Assembly: GCF_017654505.1 (NCBI RefSeq) | Contig: NC_054537.1 | Location: 2,983,039 to 3,047,038 of the forward strand | Reading direction: 5' to 3' | Origin: Polyodon spathula | Taxonomy: Eukaryota > Chordata > Actinopteri > Acipenseriformes > Polyodontidae | Length of the DNA stretch: 64,000 nucleotides | In this document: piece by piece, positions 22,914 through 39,402 of the stretch | Numbering within the stretch: the stretch's first letter is position 1 | Layout of the letters: each line of letters opens with the position of its first letter | Program-made: the position numbers and the translations under genes | Notes under the pieces: model-generated | What the model saw: the letters and a program-made list of their open reading frames with translations, nothing else | The model's database searches: none | What the model was told of the DNA's origin: nothing

Positions 22914-24770
22914 GTACTGTAGTATAAAAACTAAAGCAAACATTCTTCCTCCACGTTCCATCCTAAATCAGATGGGCAGTGACCAGACTCCAGTAGAAAT
23001 GCAGTTTTTGAATTTGTTTAAATGGATTCTCATTCAAATAATGAAACCTTTTCAAACAGTATTAAGATTAAATAAAATACCAACAAAAAAAACATGCCAA
23101 AGCAGGAGAGGATAAAATCTTTAAAAGGGTTAACTGTCTATTTACCACTCCCACTAAAGAGAATGCTGCAGAAATAACCCAGGACAACAGCATTGTTCTT
23201 TTGGATAATGGTGTTCTGACCAAGGCAAAAACTATTTGGCAAAATATTGTAAACGTAGAGAAAGTTTCTATGTAAACATAATCCTTTTTATGAAGATTTA
23301 AACATAAGTAACATAAGTATGGAATACAGATAACCACAAATGCAATGCTGCAAAAAGTGTGTATGGCCACAGAAAAAAACGTGTATGAGCAGCATACAAC
23401 TCATCCCCACATGGAAAAGACCCAGTGACAGACAACACTGACCTTTATCAGATGAAACGAGTAGATGGCGAGTGTGTCAATATATGAGAAACAGCATTGG
23501 AAGCAAGATGCTTTCCAGACCTCTTCCCATATGGTAGTGGTGGATGTTCAGATGAACTTGAGGTACGTGTTCAAGGTGCTGAGTTCAGAACATCTAGGAT
23601 TTTAAACTCAGATGGGAAATTCAGATGGAACATACAGAACTTGTTCCATCTAACATGGGAGAGTGAACTGAGTATTTAATTTTGACAAGTATGCATAGCA
23701 CAAAAGAATACTGGTATCGTAGGCATTCTGAACTCATGTGCATGTTACATGAGTTTGGTCCTGCAACATGGTATCTAACTCTTAGTTGTGCAGAATACAG
23801 CTGGAAGAATTGCCAGACATAAAAAAGGGGACAAACAAGGATGTGCATGGCATAGGATCCATGAAAGTTGGTGAGATGTGTTCGCTTGATGTGGTGTCTG
23901 TTTCTCGTCATTTCCATCACCGGTTCCATTCATCCTACCTAAAACCAATCCACCTCTTGGCATTATTAAGCATTACTTCTGGAGAGTGGAATATAAGACA
24001 CGCGGTGCACCACACATTTATTATGAAGTATGCAACATGCCACTTACCTGATAAATATGACAACCCTACATTATTTGAAATTGTACCGTTTCAGCAGCAC
24101 GTCTGTTGTAAATATTGTCATAAAAAGTGAAGAGTTGTACAAAGAGTTAGCAAAACCAGTAAAATGAATGATTTGTTCTCTGCACTCAGACATCACCTTA
24201 AAGCTAAATCCACAAGGAGAGTCTACAAACTACATCTCTAAATGCCTACAGTCCTATGCTATTATTTAGCTCCTCTGCTCTTGTTTAAACCATGCAGAAA
24301 TGAAGGCATGCTCCTAGGCAGCTCAAAGACATATGAGGAGGGGTTCAGTCGGAAATATGAGATGTTCAAAAAGTCTGAATCCTATATTCAGAGATTACAA
24401 TTAGAGAAAGAACAGATCGATAGAGCAAGGAAACATCTGGATGAGGATGACACTCCTGTCAATTCACAAGAAAATGCTGTCATGGAAGCACAGGGTGTCT
24501 TCGGTGATCCTCTCTCTGTGAATGACACAACAGTACTGATGTCTGAGATTGAGACAGCTATGCAGCAAGGATGCCAGTCAGATTGTGACATTGCTACAAT
24601 AAAACAGCATTTAAAACAAAGAGCAAAACCATGTGTACAATGCTGTCACACAAGCTGTGTCACATGGAATTGAGCACACAAACAAATCCTCTTGTGATCA
24701 ATAAAAACACACATGCATGTATGTGAGTGGTGCAGCTGGCACAGGAAAAAGTTTTCAAACAAATAACGAC
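22914..24770 (+). pseudogene. Decayed Helitron Rep/helicase ORF
   Basis: In order: SILNQMGSDQTPVEMQFLNL at about 22950-23020; ENAAEITQDNSIVLLDNGV then KAKTIWQNIVNVEKV at about 23155-23265. The Helitron-like N domain follows: EARCFPDLFPYGSGG (about 23500), NSDGKFRWNIQNLFHLTW (about 23605-23660) and EYWYRRHSELMCMLHEFGP with LTLSCAEYSWK (about 23700-23815). Rep part: VSVSRHFHHRFH, then HYFWRVEYKTRGAPHIYY at about 23970-24025, the HUH motif with its second His now Tyr. The helicase linker KPCRNEGMLLGSS...YEEGF is near 24290-24350. The PIF1-type Walker A YVSGAAGTGKSF is at about 24720-24755. Helitrons transpose by rolling-circle replication. Stops, frameshifts and missing Rep and helicase parts make this a pseudogene. 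Confidence 0.88.
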
Positions 24771-25497
24771 TTCAGTATCAGCATCGCTTTTTGATGTACT
24801 GAAGAAAGTCACAGAAGTCTGGAACATTGTTCAGACACGAACATCGCTTAGACCTGCTCTTGATTTATATAAATCACAAAGTACATTCAGTGACAACGTA
24901 CAACAGGATGTCTCAGGATTCCTCATAGCTATTCTTAACTCATTAGAGTCTGGTGGTAACTGTGTGAGAAGGCTCTGAGATAAACTTCAAGAATAAATGT
25001 ACATGTCTGTTTTGTGGAAACATTGACAGTGAGATGTTAACAACATGCTATGGATTTCACTGTATTTGCCTCATCAGTCATCAGGGAAATATCACCCGCT
25101 GCAAATGAACTCACAATCTGGATGGCATTGCACAGTGTGGTGGTGAGATAAAAAGGGCACTAAGGGTTGGACTGCCTTTACCAATTACCTGTTACTACTT
25201 ATCTAGCGGTTTGGCTGGCATGGAGTGAGAGTGTCCACTCCTATAACAGATTTTGTGGCTGGTAAGGTTAGTGTAGGAGGACTTTGACACTCAGGCTATT
25301 ATATACTGGATATTCCATCATGGCGTTTCTTGGCGTAAATTCTAGCCTTTATACTACTTCGCTGAGACCTAAAAGTGGTTGGATGGAGTGCAATGATACG
25401 AAATGCACCTTCAAAGAGTTTTCGGTAAAAATCCTCAAGGATGCATATGCATTAGTCCTCAGAAATAAAAACTTTGTTAGCAGACCAGAACAATAGA
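24771..25497 (+). pseudogene. Ubiquitin-specific-protease-like (C19) C-terminal segment joined to the Helitron
   Basis: Directly after the Walker A, in another frame, comes LRPALDLYKSQSTFSDNVQQ then DVSGFLIAILNSLESGG (about 24850-24955). This resembles the QQD-x-x-EFL region downstream of the Cys box in ubiquitin-specific proteases. A CTCLFCG zinc-ribbon-like pair follows at about 25005-25025. Then LLYTGYSIM at about 25300-25325 stands where the GHYT His box is expected. SGWMECNDT and KDAYALVLRNK at about 25370-25470 resemble the W..-fDD and AY-L-Y-R end of the domain. The catalytic Cys box is not seen; the segment starts after it. Several frameshifts and stops are present. Either the Helitron family carries or captured such a domain, or deletion joined two elements. 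Family assignment rests on motif order only. Confidence 0.5.
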
Positions 25498-26705
25498 AAA
25501 TACAAAATCCCTCAGTTGTGACCTACTGTAAAAAAATATTGACAGGTTTGGATATACGCTCAATTCTTGTTAATATGATTTTCAAGGGACCAGCAAACAA
25601 ATTTGTGTTATCAGTAATTTATGTCATAGAGAGTCTAAACAAAATACAAACTGTCCGTTTATATTGAAATGATGGTAACTTCAAAATCAAATTGAAAAGT
25701 AGAATGTCCAGTTCCGAATGTGAGCATTTTTAAAATCACAAAAGCAAGACGTTCTCACCATGATGTGCAGGACCACAGTTTGCTGTTAATAAACCTGCAT
25801 AATTTGTATCTTGACTTTCCAGAATGGTTGGGAGAATGTTGAAATCTGCAGCAACATTTTGTTTTTTATTCTTGTACAGTCTGGGGCATTGCTTTTAACT
25901 AAATATGAATGGGATTGTATTAGCACAATAGCAACAGCTTCCTGGGATCTTTTCCCCAAAACACCAATAAAATACAGAACAGAGGCACTTATCTGGATGC
26001 AAGTTAATACATTTCCCATCATCCTTTGTATTCAGTCGCTTCGGCTGAAAACAAACAGTGTAAACAGTTTGTAAACTGTTAACTCGTGAATTTGTATTGC
26101 TAGTGACTGCTTGGTTTGGTTTGGACTATGCAGATAATTTTAACTATCAGGAAATGCATCTTATCTAACTTTCTCTCTAAACAAAAATTACTTTTACTCA
26201 TTTTCTCATACATACTGTGTATCACAGATCTCTATAAAACATAACCAGTGACCTTGCTCCCTTAAGAAGATAACGATAATAACAGTGTTCCCACCTTTAT
26301 AGCACTGGTACAGTAGCTACAGCATTTACTGAGACCAAGTTTCATCATATGATCTAAAGCAATCAATTAATTCCCATAAAAGAAACACAAAGGTATATTA
26401 AACTTAATGAGAACACTTTGTAAAATACATGACAACACACAGTTGTACAGGTTAAAGATGTGAGTGTGTGAAAATGATGTATATATTCTGTATATATTGT
26501 TTATTGCATGTAAGCAGTAGAGCATGGCAGGATGTGTGATATAGTTTAATTATATCACCACACCATAGATGTATTGTAAGCTACTGAGCAAAGCCAACTG
26601 TCTTCAACAATCTTGGAAGTGGTGATATTAGTGTATATAACTTACCCTGTTGTGCCTTAAAATTCGTAAACTAACTGAATAGAAAAATAGGGTTTTTGTA
26701 GCAAT
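25498..26705. other. No gene recognised; Helitron 3' end not found
   Basis: AT-rich. I did not find a convincing CTRR terminus with an upstream hairpin to mark the Helitron end. Open stretches at 25786-26074 on both strands show no recognisable family. Confidence 0.45.
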
Positions 26706-26708
26706 ATA

Positions 26709-29143
<2,435 letters not shown>

Positions 29144-29330
29144 TGTGACAGGCGTGAGTGGTGTAGTGAATAAAGTGAAGGTTCAAACAGTGCCTTTTAA
29201 CTCCCAGAAATGTCCATGTTTATTAAAATAACACAAAAGTCCACAGTCCTTTGCACAAAATTGGGCTCTTCAATCCGCAGGGGGTGGTGGGTGCTGGGGT
29301 CCTGAGGTGAGGATAGTGCTCCCTTATGAG
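29144..29330 (-). mobile_element. 3' part of a gypsy-type LTR
   Basis: On the minus strand the segment ends CACGCCTGTCACA, the same CCTGTCACA end as the solo LTR at 10207-10629. An AATAAA signal (TTTTAATAAACATGG on that strand) precedes it at about 29220. It lies downstream, in minus-strand sense, of the RT/RNase H fragment at 29446-29900, as a 3' LTR would. The LTR start was not located. Confidence 0.5.
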
Positions 29331-29445
29331 GGCTGGCTCCATGGCTGTAGCCCCTGGCTCCTTACTCCTCCTGTACATTCTCAAATGGTCCCTTCGTCCC
29401 TTGAAAAAAAAATTGCTTTTTGATGCTCCTTACCTGCATGAAGCT

Positions 29446-29900
29446 TCACAGTGTAGTGGAAGGGTTGCAGGACCAGATACCACGAGTTATCCTGGCGCTA
29501 TTGTCCTTTATCGTGTGTAACCACCTTAAAGGAGCATGATCAGTGACAAGAGAGAAAGAACACCCCAGCAAGTAATAGCGAAGAGCATGAGAAGCCCATT
29601 TGATGGCTCTAAAACACTCCTTCTCAATGACGGAGTAGTTGATTTCCCTAGGAGCCATTTTTTTGCTCAAATAAATGATATGGTGTTCTAACCAGTCAGC
29701 TTGCTGGGACAGGACCTCCCCCACACCAATGTGGGGGACATCGGTTTGAAGGATGAACTCTTTGCTGAAATCTGGTCAAATCAGAGTGGGAGCTTGAAAG
29801 AGTTGCTTCTTAGTCATATCAAATTCAGCCAGAAAAGGCATCTGGTAAGACATCACTCAAGTGCTTACAGCAAAATACTTCAGGAGCAGTAAAGAAAAAC
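29446..29900 (-). pseudogene. Ty3/gypsy reverse transcriptase-RNase H fragment
   Basis: On the minus strand: KKQLFQAPTLI then PDFSKEFILQTDVPHIGVGE (end of the RT, start of RNase H) at about 29830-29710. Next come LEHHIIYLSKKMAPREINYS, VIEKECFRAIKWASHALRYY and VTDHAPLRWLHTIKDN (29690-29530). The Asp of LQTD, Glu of EKEC and Asp of VTDHAPL are the RNase H active-site residues and are kept. There is an in-frame stop before PDF, and the fragment ends at GIWSCNP. The element would copy its RNA to DNA and degrade the template. This piece is too short and broken to work. Confidence 0.9.
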
Positions 29901-31405
29901 CCTCAGCTAAAAGATTGTTTTGGAATGCCACCTGGACGTTCCAAAATCACATCAGAAAAACAACAAAATGCTGATAATGGAGTGGATTACTCTGATCATA
30001 AACCATTTCACATTGTCACATTGTCACCAGAGTTCCTCTAAGAACAGAATTATTACTGGCCTCACATGATTTCCTGAAACAACACTTTGTTTTCTAGAAA
30101 TATGTTTTGCTTATATGTGATATACAAAGCTGTACTTAATAGATAATACATCTACATTACTGCTGTATAAGGTATCAGATATCAGTTCACATATACAAAT
30201 ATGCACAGGACCTAGAAGGTTATTAATTTAATAACAAAAATGATGACGAAATAAAATTCTGAATTTTTTGGATTGTAATTTAATTCTCTTTCTTAAAAAA
30301 AGGACATCATTGTAGTATTACTTACGTCCTTATGAATTGTATTTTTGTAATAGAATATTATGCCTTATTAAAACCAGTAAAACAACTGGACATAGAACAT
30401 ACTCCCTGCTTAATATATAATACACTGTATTAAACTGAAAAGCTCAAATATTGCTGTATTTATGTACATAGTTTAATTTTACATAAAGGCACTTTATTCA
30501 AAAAGTAAAATGCATTGGCTTATAGAGAAATAAAGTTTCTATAATGAATCACTATTATTAGAACACGGTTATTTTCAAAAAATTACTGAAAGAATTTGCC
30601 AATGTACTATATTTTCCCACCTATTATGAACTAGTTGTCCAGAAATAATATTTGCTGGCTCTTTTTTATCTGCTACATTTATTTTCAATTGTCTATTTTT
30701 ACTTTACATGTATTTAAGAAAAAAATATATGTTTTTAGGTTACTTTAAATGTATTAAAGGCAGTTAGGTTTGACAACTTGACATTTCTAAAGAGTAGTTA
30801 GACTATTACTGTATTTAATAATTTGTTCATCATAACGTTTTATTTAAATTCACATGTACTGTATTTTCATTTTCTAAAATGTACAAAGATTTTGAGCAAT
30901 ACCTATAATATTTTTAACCAGTTATAAAATATAACAATTCTAAGCATCAATTTCATGGTTTTTGTAATAGTAAAGGCATAAAACAATGAGTTCAAGGTGC
31001 ATGCAGCTTAGTATAGGGAGCCTTTAGACTCAAGCCCTTTGGATTACTGGAGACGTCGCAAAGATTCCTTGCCTTTGTTAGCGTAACTGTCATATTGTTT
31101 TTTTTGTGTGCTTGCACATCCAAAGCAGGGGATTTATTTAATGACTGAAGAACAAGGCTAAGTTCCACAAATGCTGAACAAATAATATTTCTGAATCGAA
31201 ATTTACCTTTGAGCCGAGACTCAAAATGAATTAGATTTTGTAGGAATTTCCTTGGCATAACACAAAATAAAAATGGGGCAAAACTCAAAGTAACCTTAGT
31301 TACTTTATTGAATCCTTAATTGAACTAATAATTACTAATAATTTGCTAATCAAGGCAACATTAAAATCTTAAATAATATGCTACTATGATAGTCACCTAT
31401 AGGTT
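29901..31405. other. No gene recognised
   Basis: Very AT-rich. The minus-strand open stretch at 30992-31288 (98 codons) shows no recognisable family. Confidence 0.5.
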
Positions 31406-31429
31406 TTTGTGGCTCCAGAGCCAGAGCCA

Positions 31430-31685
31430 AGTAAAAGCAGCTGGAGCTGGAGCTGCAATGGAGCGGCTCCTGAGCTGGAGCAGAGACTGCTGGAGCCAGC
31501 CTGGAGCCAGAGCAAGAGGTCTCTGTCAGCTCTAGAGCCAGCCTGGAGCCGGAGCAGGGGTCTCTGTCAGCTCTGGAGCCAGCGTGAAGCTGGAGCAGTG
31601 GGTCTCTGTCAGCTCTAGAACCTGCCTGGAGCTGGAGCAGGTGTCTCTGTCAGCTCTGGACCCAGCCTGGAGTTGGAGTATACAT
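31430..31685. repeat. 41/42-bp minisatellite, about 5 degenerate copies
   Basis: The motif GTCTCTGTCAGCTCT recurs at 31519, 31560, 31602 and 31643, each followed by GGAGCC-AGCCTGGAGC-GGAGCAG-like sequence. The unit itself holds a sub-repeat rich in GGAGC, which continues leftwards to about 31430. Confidence 0.9.
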
Positions 31686-33364
31686 ATGCCAGCTTCCACA
31701 TGGCCAAGCACACATGTACAATGTTCAGCATCTAGTTGGATAGATGCATATTATGTATTGTGACGATATCAATATCATGGCTTCAGTTTAGTTACTTGTA
31801 AACACACAGTATAAGTTCGATACTTATTCTTATTGGTTCACAGTATTTGATAGGCAGTTGCGTGTCACACAACAAGTGTGTGTTAGCAATGGAATGTATC
31901 CGCCTATTTTGTTATCAAAGGATTTAACATTCATCATTTAACCCTCCTATTCAATATAGCTATAGTTACATTCACTGGAGAAGCATACACATTTCAGTTT
32001 CATTCTCTACACAAAATTACGATTACAAGTATATAAAACACATCATAATACAATCAAAGCATAACATTTAAAAATAGTTATTAGTTTATAATGTTCATTT
32101 AAAACACAATAAACACCAGATTTATTGGGAAACTTACTTAAAATAACTATTAAACTTGTGTCCACAAGCTATGGAATTAAAATGATTCTTAAAGCATTTC
32201 AACTAACTTTTAACACAATAATGGTAAAACTCCACTGTAGCGCTGACCTCTCTGTTTCTAAAAGTTGCCTGCTCAAGTTGGATTCAGATACCCTTTTTTC
32301 TTGCCAAGGCTATTGTTTTCATAAAGAAGAAACTCCACTGTAAGCACTTCTCCAAATTTACTGCATGAAGTTTTTTTTTTTCTCTCAAAGAAAGTCATTA
32401 CTTATTTGATAAGAACAGATACTGGACACAACTCCTCTAATTCGTGGAGTGCTTGCTTCGACTGGCAGGTTTTCTTATTATAGAAAGGCTTTGGATTCAA
32501 AACTGCAAGACGACAAGTAAATCTCACTTTGACTGCCATATCTAATTCCACTCTGCTTGCAAGCAGATAAGGGCAAGACTATGTTTTCTGTAGGTTTTTT
32601 GTGTACTAAAATTATTGAATACATTGTATTTGTTTAGTATTCCAACCTAACAGTTCCTGTTTTTATTGCAGTAAAACCTTTATATAAACTAAACGTTTGT
32701 CTTCTTTAATTTAATGGATATTGTGATGTCTAAAATATATTTTGTTTAGTTGGAGAAAGAAACTGAACTCATTCTTAAATTGATTCAATGAAATGCTCGC
32801 GCCTGCTTACAGTCTATTTGTATTACAGTAGAGCCATAAACAAGCAAACACACTTGTTAGTTTAAATATTCTGTTTCTTATTAGATCAAAATACTTAAAA
32901 CATTATTTCTCTTCAGAGAGTTTTGTTACTCTATTATTAGATCAGATACTTTTTTATAAAAATTTAAAACCTCTATGTTTAGTAACAACACAATCAAAAC
33001 AAATCAAATGTGTCTTTTTAGTTTCAAATATTGTTCTGTCTAAAAAGGGTTACCCTTTTGTTTTTGCTAATCTGAAATACCTAGTCTCTGTGTTTAGTTC
33101 CCCCCAGATGCCTGCTTCTTTCAAGGTTACAGGCTTCTATACGCAATAAAGTCTGACCGGCTTCCAAGAGTGTATGTGCGCTAATGACAAAGGCACATAG
33201 ACAAGCTTTTATTCTAATATTAATACTTGTTCAGTTTTCTTAGTTCAAATCATTGTAACCTGTTTATAATTTGCTGCAATATTATTTATGGTTTTATATT
33301 CTTTAAAACACAGTACAATTATTACAATATTCTGACAGTTCAGTTCACTGTTTTCTCTCATGTA
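31686..33364. other. No gene recognised
   Basis: AT-rich. The open stretch at 32125-32343 shows no recognisable family. Confidence 0.5.
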
Positions 33365-33555
33365 GGTGTGTAACAGGTAGTGTTGTGTGATACTGTACAC
33401 TGCCATTACAGATTCTGCCCTCTGTCAGTGAGTTGAGATGAGGTTAAAAGCTCTACCACGCATGCAGACGAGCCCAGCTCTATTGCATTGTGGTTTAGAT
33501 GCTCTCTTGGAGTCGTTGATTCACGCCCAGCCTCTGCCCTGTAACATGCACACAT
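33365..33555 (-). repeat. Dispersed repeat 'R3', copy 1
   Basis: The reverse complement aligns in order with 50372-50560: GTTACAGGGCAGAGGCTGGG, CATCTAAACCACAATGCA, GAGCTTTTAACCTCATCTCA, TGACAGAGGGCAGAAT, then CACACAACACTACCTGTTAC. The second half of this repeat is the unit tandemly amplified at 50480-51605. Confidence 0.8.
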
Positions 33556-34812
33556 ATACATTCAGTGCATTTCTGACACAGATTTGTATTATGTTTCTTT
33601 ACAGTCACAACTGATGGCAAATAAATCTATTTCAGATCAAAGATAAATGTTTAAAGTAAGGATTAGACAAGAAAGTGATAAATACACTAACGCATGATTC
33701 AGGTATAATAGACAAGAAATAACATTGAGAAACACACATGGTGAAAGCTAATTACTAATGTAGCTTAAAAAATACAATTTAACGTTGAAAAGGTGATTGT
33801 ACTATTTTAAATGCACAGTGTAACGGAGCAGTTATTCTCAATAGCCTATTAAACCTGACAATATCATTGGATTTTCATTGTAGAGTTTTATATTGGAAAG
33901 GGAGCACTCTTAAGGACACTATACCAATTTGAGGCAGTACTTGCAGCTCTTGGAAGCAGACAGGAACATCCTACTGTACATGCAGATTGCTTTCACTAAT
34001 CTTCAACAGGAACAAGTGCCAGATGATCCCAGTCCTGTGTAACCAATGTCTGCCTTACCAACAATGACACCTGTAGGCTGTCATAGGTACTGATGTAACA
34101 TAATGAAAGAGAGCCCAGAAATCTTTGTCATTTCAGTGTAGTTAATTGTTCAGTCAGGAGTAAAGAACAAATCATGTATAGAATTTTGATATATTTGCGA
34201 TTACAAAATCATTAATGGATAACAGTTGAAGAATTAAATACGAGATGTTGGATTACGTTTTTGAAACATTATGTTTTTGAATAATCGTACACATAAATTT
34301 ATCAAGGATATCTGTCTTTTCGAATTTTTTTTTTACATATATTTCTGTACAACCTCAGACTGGGACCTAGGAGCCCCGTGAGTCTCCAATATGATTACTG
34401 ATGGCATATAGCAGAATTTACCAAGTCTCCTTTACTGATTCCAATAATCAAAGGTCACTCTTTTACAGCTTAAACAGTTATTAGCGGTTATGAAGCAATA
34501 CTTAGTTACCTAATCTCTTGAAGGCAGCAGAGATGGCTCTGGGGTGTGTCTCAAATGAACTCTTGAATGCGTGTCTTATATATCTTACCTAAACATCTTG
34601 TGTGGGAAGCTAACCCTTGTTTTTGCTAGCTAAGTTTCTCTTTGTATCAGCAATGTTCCAGAGAGGAAGCCCCAGTCATACACAATCAGGTTTATTATAA
34701 ATGAAAGAGAGATTATAATGAGGTAATAAATATTTTTTATCTAAGGCCTCAAGCCCTCATCATGAGATAATCATCTCTCTGTTTGCAGGCATTCCCCCAT
34801 GCGGAAAAAAAT
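33556..34812. other. No gene recognised
   Basis: AT-rich; no domain or known repeat seen. Confidence 0.5.
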
Positions 34813-36195
34813 CAGAACTGTGCAAGTAACTAAACTAGAAACAAACATCAGAACTGAGCGAGTAACTAAACTAGAAACAAACATGAACTAGAAACAAACA
34901 TTAAAACTGAGCAAGAAACTAAACTAGAAACAAACATCAGAACTGTGCAAGTAACTAAACTAGAAACAAACATCAGAACTGAGCGAGTAACTAAACTAGA
35001 AACAAACATGAACTAGAAACAAACATTAAAACTGAGCAAGAAACTAAACTAGAAACAAACATCAGAACTGAGCAAGTGACTAAACTAGAAACAAACATCA
35101 GAACTGAGCAAGAAACTAAACTAGAAACAAACATCAGAACTGAGCAAGAAACTAAACTAGAAAAAAAGCATCAGAACTGAGCAAGAAACTAAACTAGAAA
35201 CAAACATCAGAACTGTGCAAGTGACTAAACTAGAAACAAACATCAGAACTAAGCAAGTGACTAAACTAGAAACAAACATCAGAACTAAGCAAGTGACTAT
35301 ACTAGAAACAAACATCAGAACTAAGCAAGTGACTAAACTAGAAACAAACATCAGAACTGAGCAAGAAACTAAACTAGAAACAAAAATCAGAACTGAGCAA
35401 GAAACTAAACTAGAAACAAAGCATCAGAACGGAGCGAGTAACTAAACTAGAAACAAACATCAGAACTGAGCAAGAAACTAAACTAGAAACAAACATCAGA
35501 ACTGAGCAAGTGACTATACTAGAAACAAACATCAGAACTGAGCGAGTAACTAAACTAGAAACAAACATCAGAACTGAGCAAGAAACTAAACTAGAAACAA
35601 ACATCAGAACTGAGCAAGAAACTAAACTAGAAACAAAGCATCAGAACGGAGCGAGTAACTAAACTAGAAACAAACATCAGAACTGAGCAAGAAACTAAAC
35701 TAGAAACAAACATCAGAACTGAGCAAGTGACTATACTAGAAACAAACATCAGAACTGAGCGAGTAACTAAACTAGAAACAAACATCAGAACTGAGCAAGT
35801 GACTAAACTAGAAACAAACATCAGAACTGAGCAAGTGACTAAACTAGAAACAAACATCAGAACTGAGCAAGTGACTAAACTAGAAACAAACATCAGAACT
35901 GAGCAAGAAACTAAACTAGAAACAAACATCAGAACTGAGCAAGAAACTAAACTAGAAACAAACATCAGAACTGAGCAAGAAACTAAACTAGAAACAAACA
36001 TCAGAACTGAGCAAGAAACTAAACTAGAAACAAACATCAGAACTGAGCAAGAAACTAAACTAGAAACAAACATCAGAACTGAGCAAGAAACTAAACTAGA
36101 AACAAACATCAGAACTGAGCAAGTGACTAAACTAGAAACAAACATCAGAACTGAGCAAGAAACTAAACTAGAAAAAAAGCATCAAGACTGAGCAA
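34813..36195. repeat. 36-bp minisatellite, about 38 copies, with higher-order structure
   Basis: The unit is ACTAAACTAGAAACAAACAT then CAGAACTGAGCAAGAA. Variants include AAGTG, GAGTA, CTGTG and an AAAGCATCAGAAC junction. A compound block containing CATGAACTAGAAACAAACAT occurs twice near 34880-35045. A second block starting GCATCAGAACGGAGCGAGTA repeats at 35421 and about 35638, roughly six units apart. Open frames appear on both strands simply because 36 is a multiple of three. Confidence 0.96.
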
Positions 36196-36599
36196 GTTAA
36201 CTGTTAAAGTTAACTTTTCTATGTATGTATCTATTTTATAATGCATGCATGGATGTTTTTTTTTTTTTCAAAGTTATGGCAGGGCAAGTTCACATAAACA
36301 GCTGAAAAAAAAATGTCATTCAAACTTTGAGACCAAAGGGGGAAAAACAATGAATTAGGGAAAGTGATGGGAGCTTTGGCTAACTGAAAAGCCAAATCAC
36401 ACACTCTTAATCACAGCAGTGTCTTCTTTTCACTTGCATTTACTTCACTGAAACACCATCTTCATTTATCTGAATAACAACATACAAACTTCCTCAAGCC
36501 AATAATAAACCTGTGAAAAAAGAAATTCCTGACTAGGGTTACCAGAAGTCCCGGAAAAACCCCCAAAAAAAGATGTGTTGTCTCGATACGAAACAGCAA

Positions 36600-36609
36600 A
36601 TATATATAT

Positions 36610-36686
<77 letters not shown>
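36600..36686. repeat. (TA)n microsatellite
   Basis: TA array with one AATA phase shift near 36620. Confidence 0.97.
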
Positions 36687-36690
<4 letters not shown>

Positions 36691-37523
36691 GCATGTTTAA
36701 ATGGCAAGAGCAAACAGTTTTGATAACAGTAGTATAAGGCAACTGCTGCATCAAACCCCAAATTTCCCCTGCTGTGCCATACAGTGGCCTGAAACCAAGT
36801 TCCTAGCCAAAAAGTGGCTCCTTGTTCCCTCACCAGAATTCAGCTGTTATTTTTTTATTTATTTTCATCTCACTGTTCTCACAACTGATACCCCAGAAGT
36901 CACAGCCCACATGTTCTTATGTTTTAATTTGATATTAGATAAATTAAGCAACTCGGTTAGCATTTTACAATCCCAGTCTGTCTTTTTCAATAAGATTTAA
37001 TTCGGGTCACATATTCTAATTGAACAGTGACCTTACCTGCATCATTGGCCACCTTCATTATTCTAGACCTGGGGCTGGTTTCTCAAACAGATCATCTGAC
37101 AGAAACCTGTCGAAAGTGGCTTTGAAGATTGATTTTGTTCAGGCTTGTATTTGCAGTGTCAGAGTCAGGTTTGATTTAGGCATCCAATGCTGTTCAGCAT
37201 AGCCTTGATATCAGTGTCATGTTATTGCTTTCCAATATTTTCCAAATCTTCATCTATTAAGTTAACAATGGGTAATATAAAACAAGTTAAAATATTGAAA
37301 TTGTTCAAATATGCAATAATAATACACAAGCAATAAGTAAATATTGCTATTTTTATTAACTTTTTTTTGTTTGTTTGTTTTTACAGATTTTACCTTAAAA
37401 GGTCTTTGATGAAAGCAAGTATAGAGCTACCAGATTTTCAGAGTGAAAAACCGGGGACTTTTTAGCTCAGTTATTAGATCATAAATTAGATCAGCTATTA
37501 CCCTAGTCGTACCCTAATGGATA
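36687..37523. other. No gene recognised
   Basis: The open stretch at 36701-37000 lacks a recognisable domain. Confidence 0.5.
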
Positions 37524-37554
37524 TCGATATATATATATATATATATATTATATA

Positions 37555-37618
<64 letters not shown>

Positions 37619-37621
37619 ATA
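37524..37621. repeat. (TA)n microsatellite
   Basis: TA array with TATTATATATAATATTATA interruptions in its first third. Confidence 0.96.
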
Positions 37622-38948
<1,327 letters not shown>

Positions 38949-39402
38949 GAAAATTTTTTTGCGGTCTGACAAAACTAAAATGGAACTTTTTGGCCTAAAT
39001 GCAAAGCGTTATGTTTGGCGCAAACCCAACACAGCGCATCACCAAAAGAATACCATCCCTACTGTGAAGCATGGTGAGGGCAGTATCATGTTATGGGGAT
39101 GTTTCAAATATTGCCAAATCTAGGTGTGCAAAGTTGGTCGAGACCTATCCCAACAGACTCACAGCTGTAATTGCTGCCAAAGGTGCTTCCACCAAGTATT
39201 AACTCAGGGGGGTGGAGACTTACCCAATTATGAGCTTTCAGTTTTGTATTTTTAATATATATTTTTTTTCCCCTTAACAGTGTGGAGTATGGTGTGTAGC
39301 TAAGTGGAAAAAAAAAACCCCTTTTAAATGCATGAAACTCTGAGGCACTGACACAACAAAATGTGAAAAAAGTTCAAGGGGATGTAGACTTTCTACAGGC
39401 AC

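Noticed and set aside
25498..26705. Helitron 3' terminus (hairpin plus CTRR)
   Set aside because: No convincing hairpin followed by CTRR was found by eye.
34813..36195. Long open frames on both strands (KLETNIRTEQ-type and MFVSSLV-type repeats)
   Set aside because: They follow from a stop-free 36-bp unit. Frames break at unit-length changes, and there is no start, splice or homology support.
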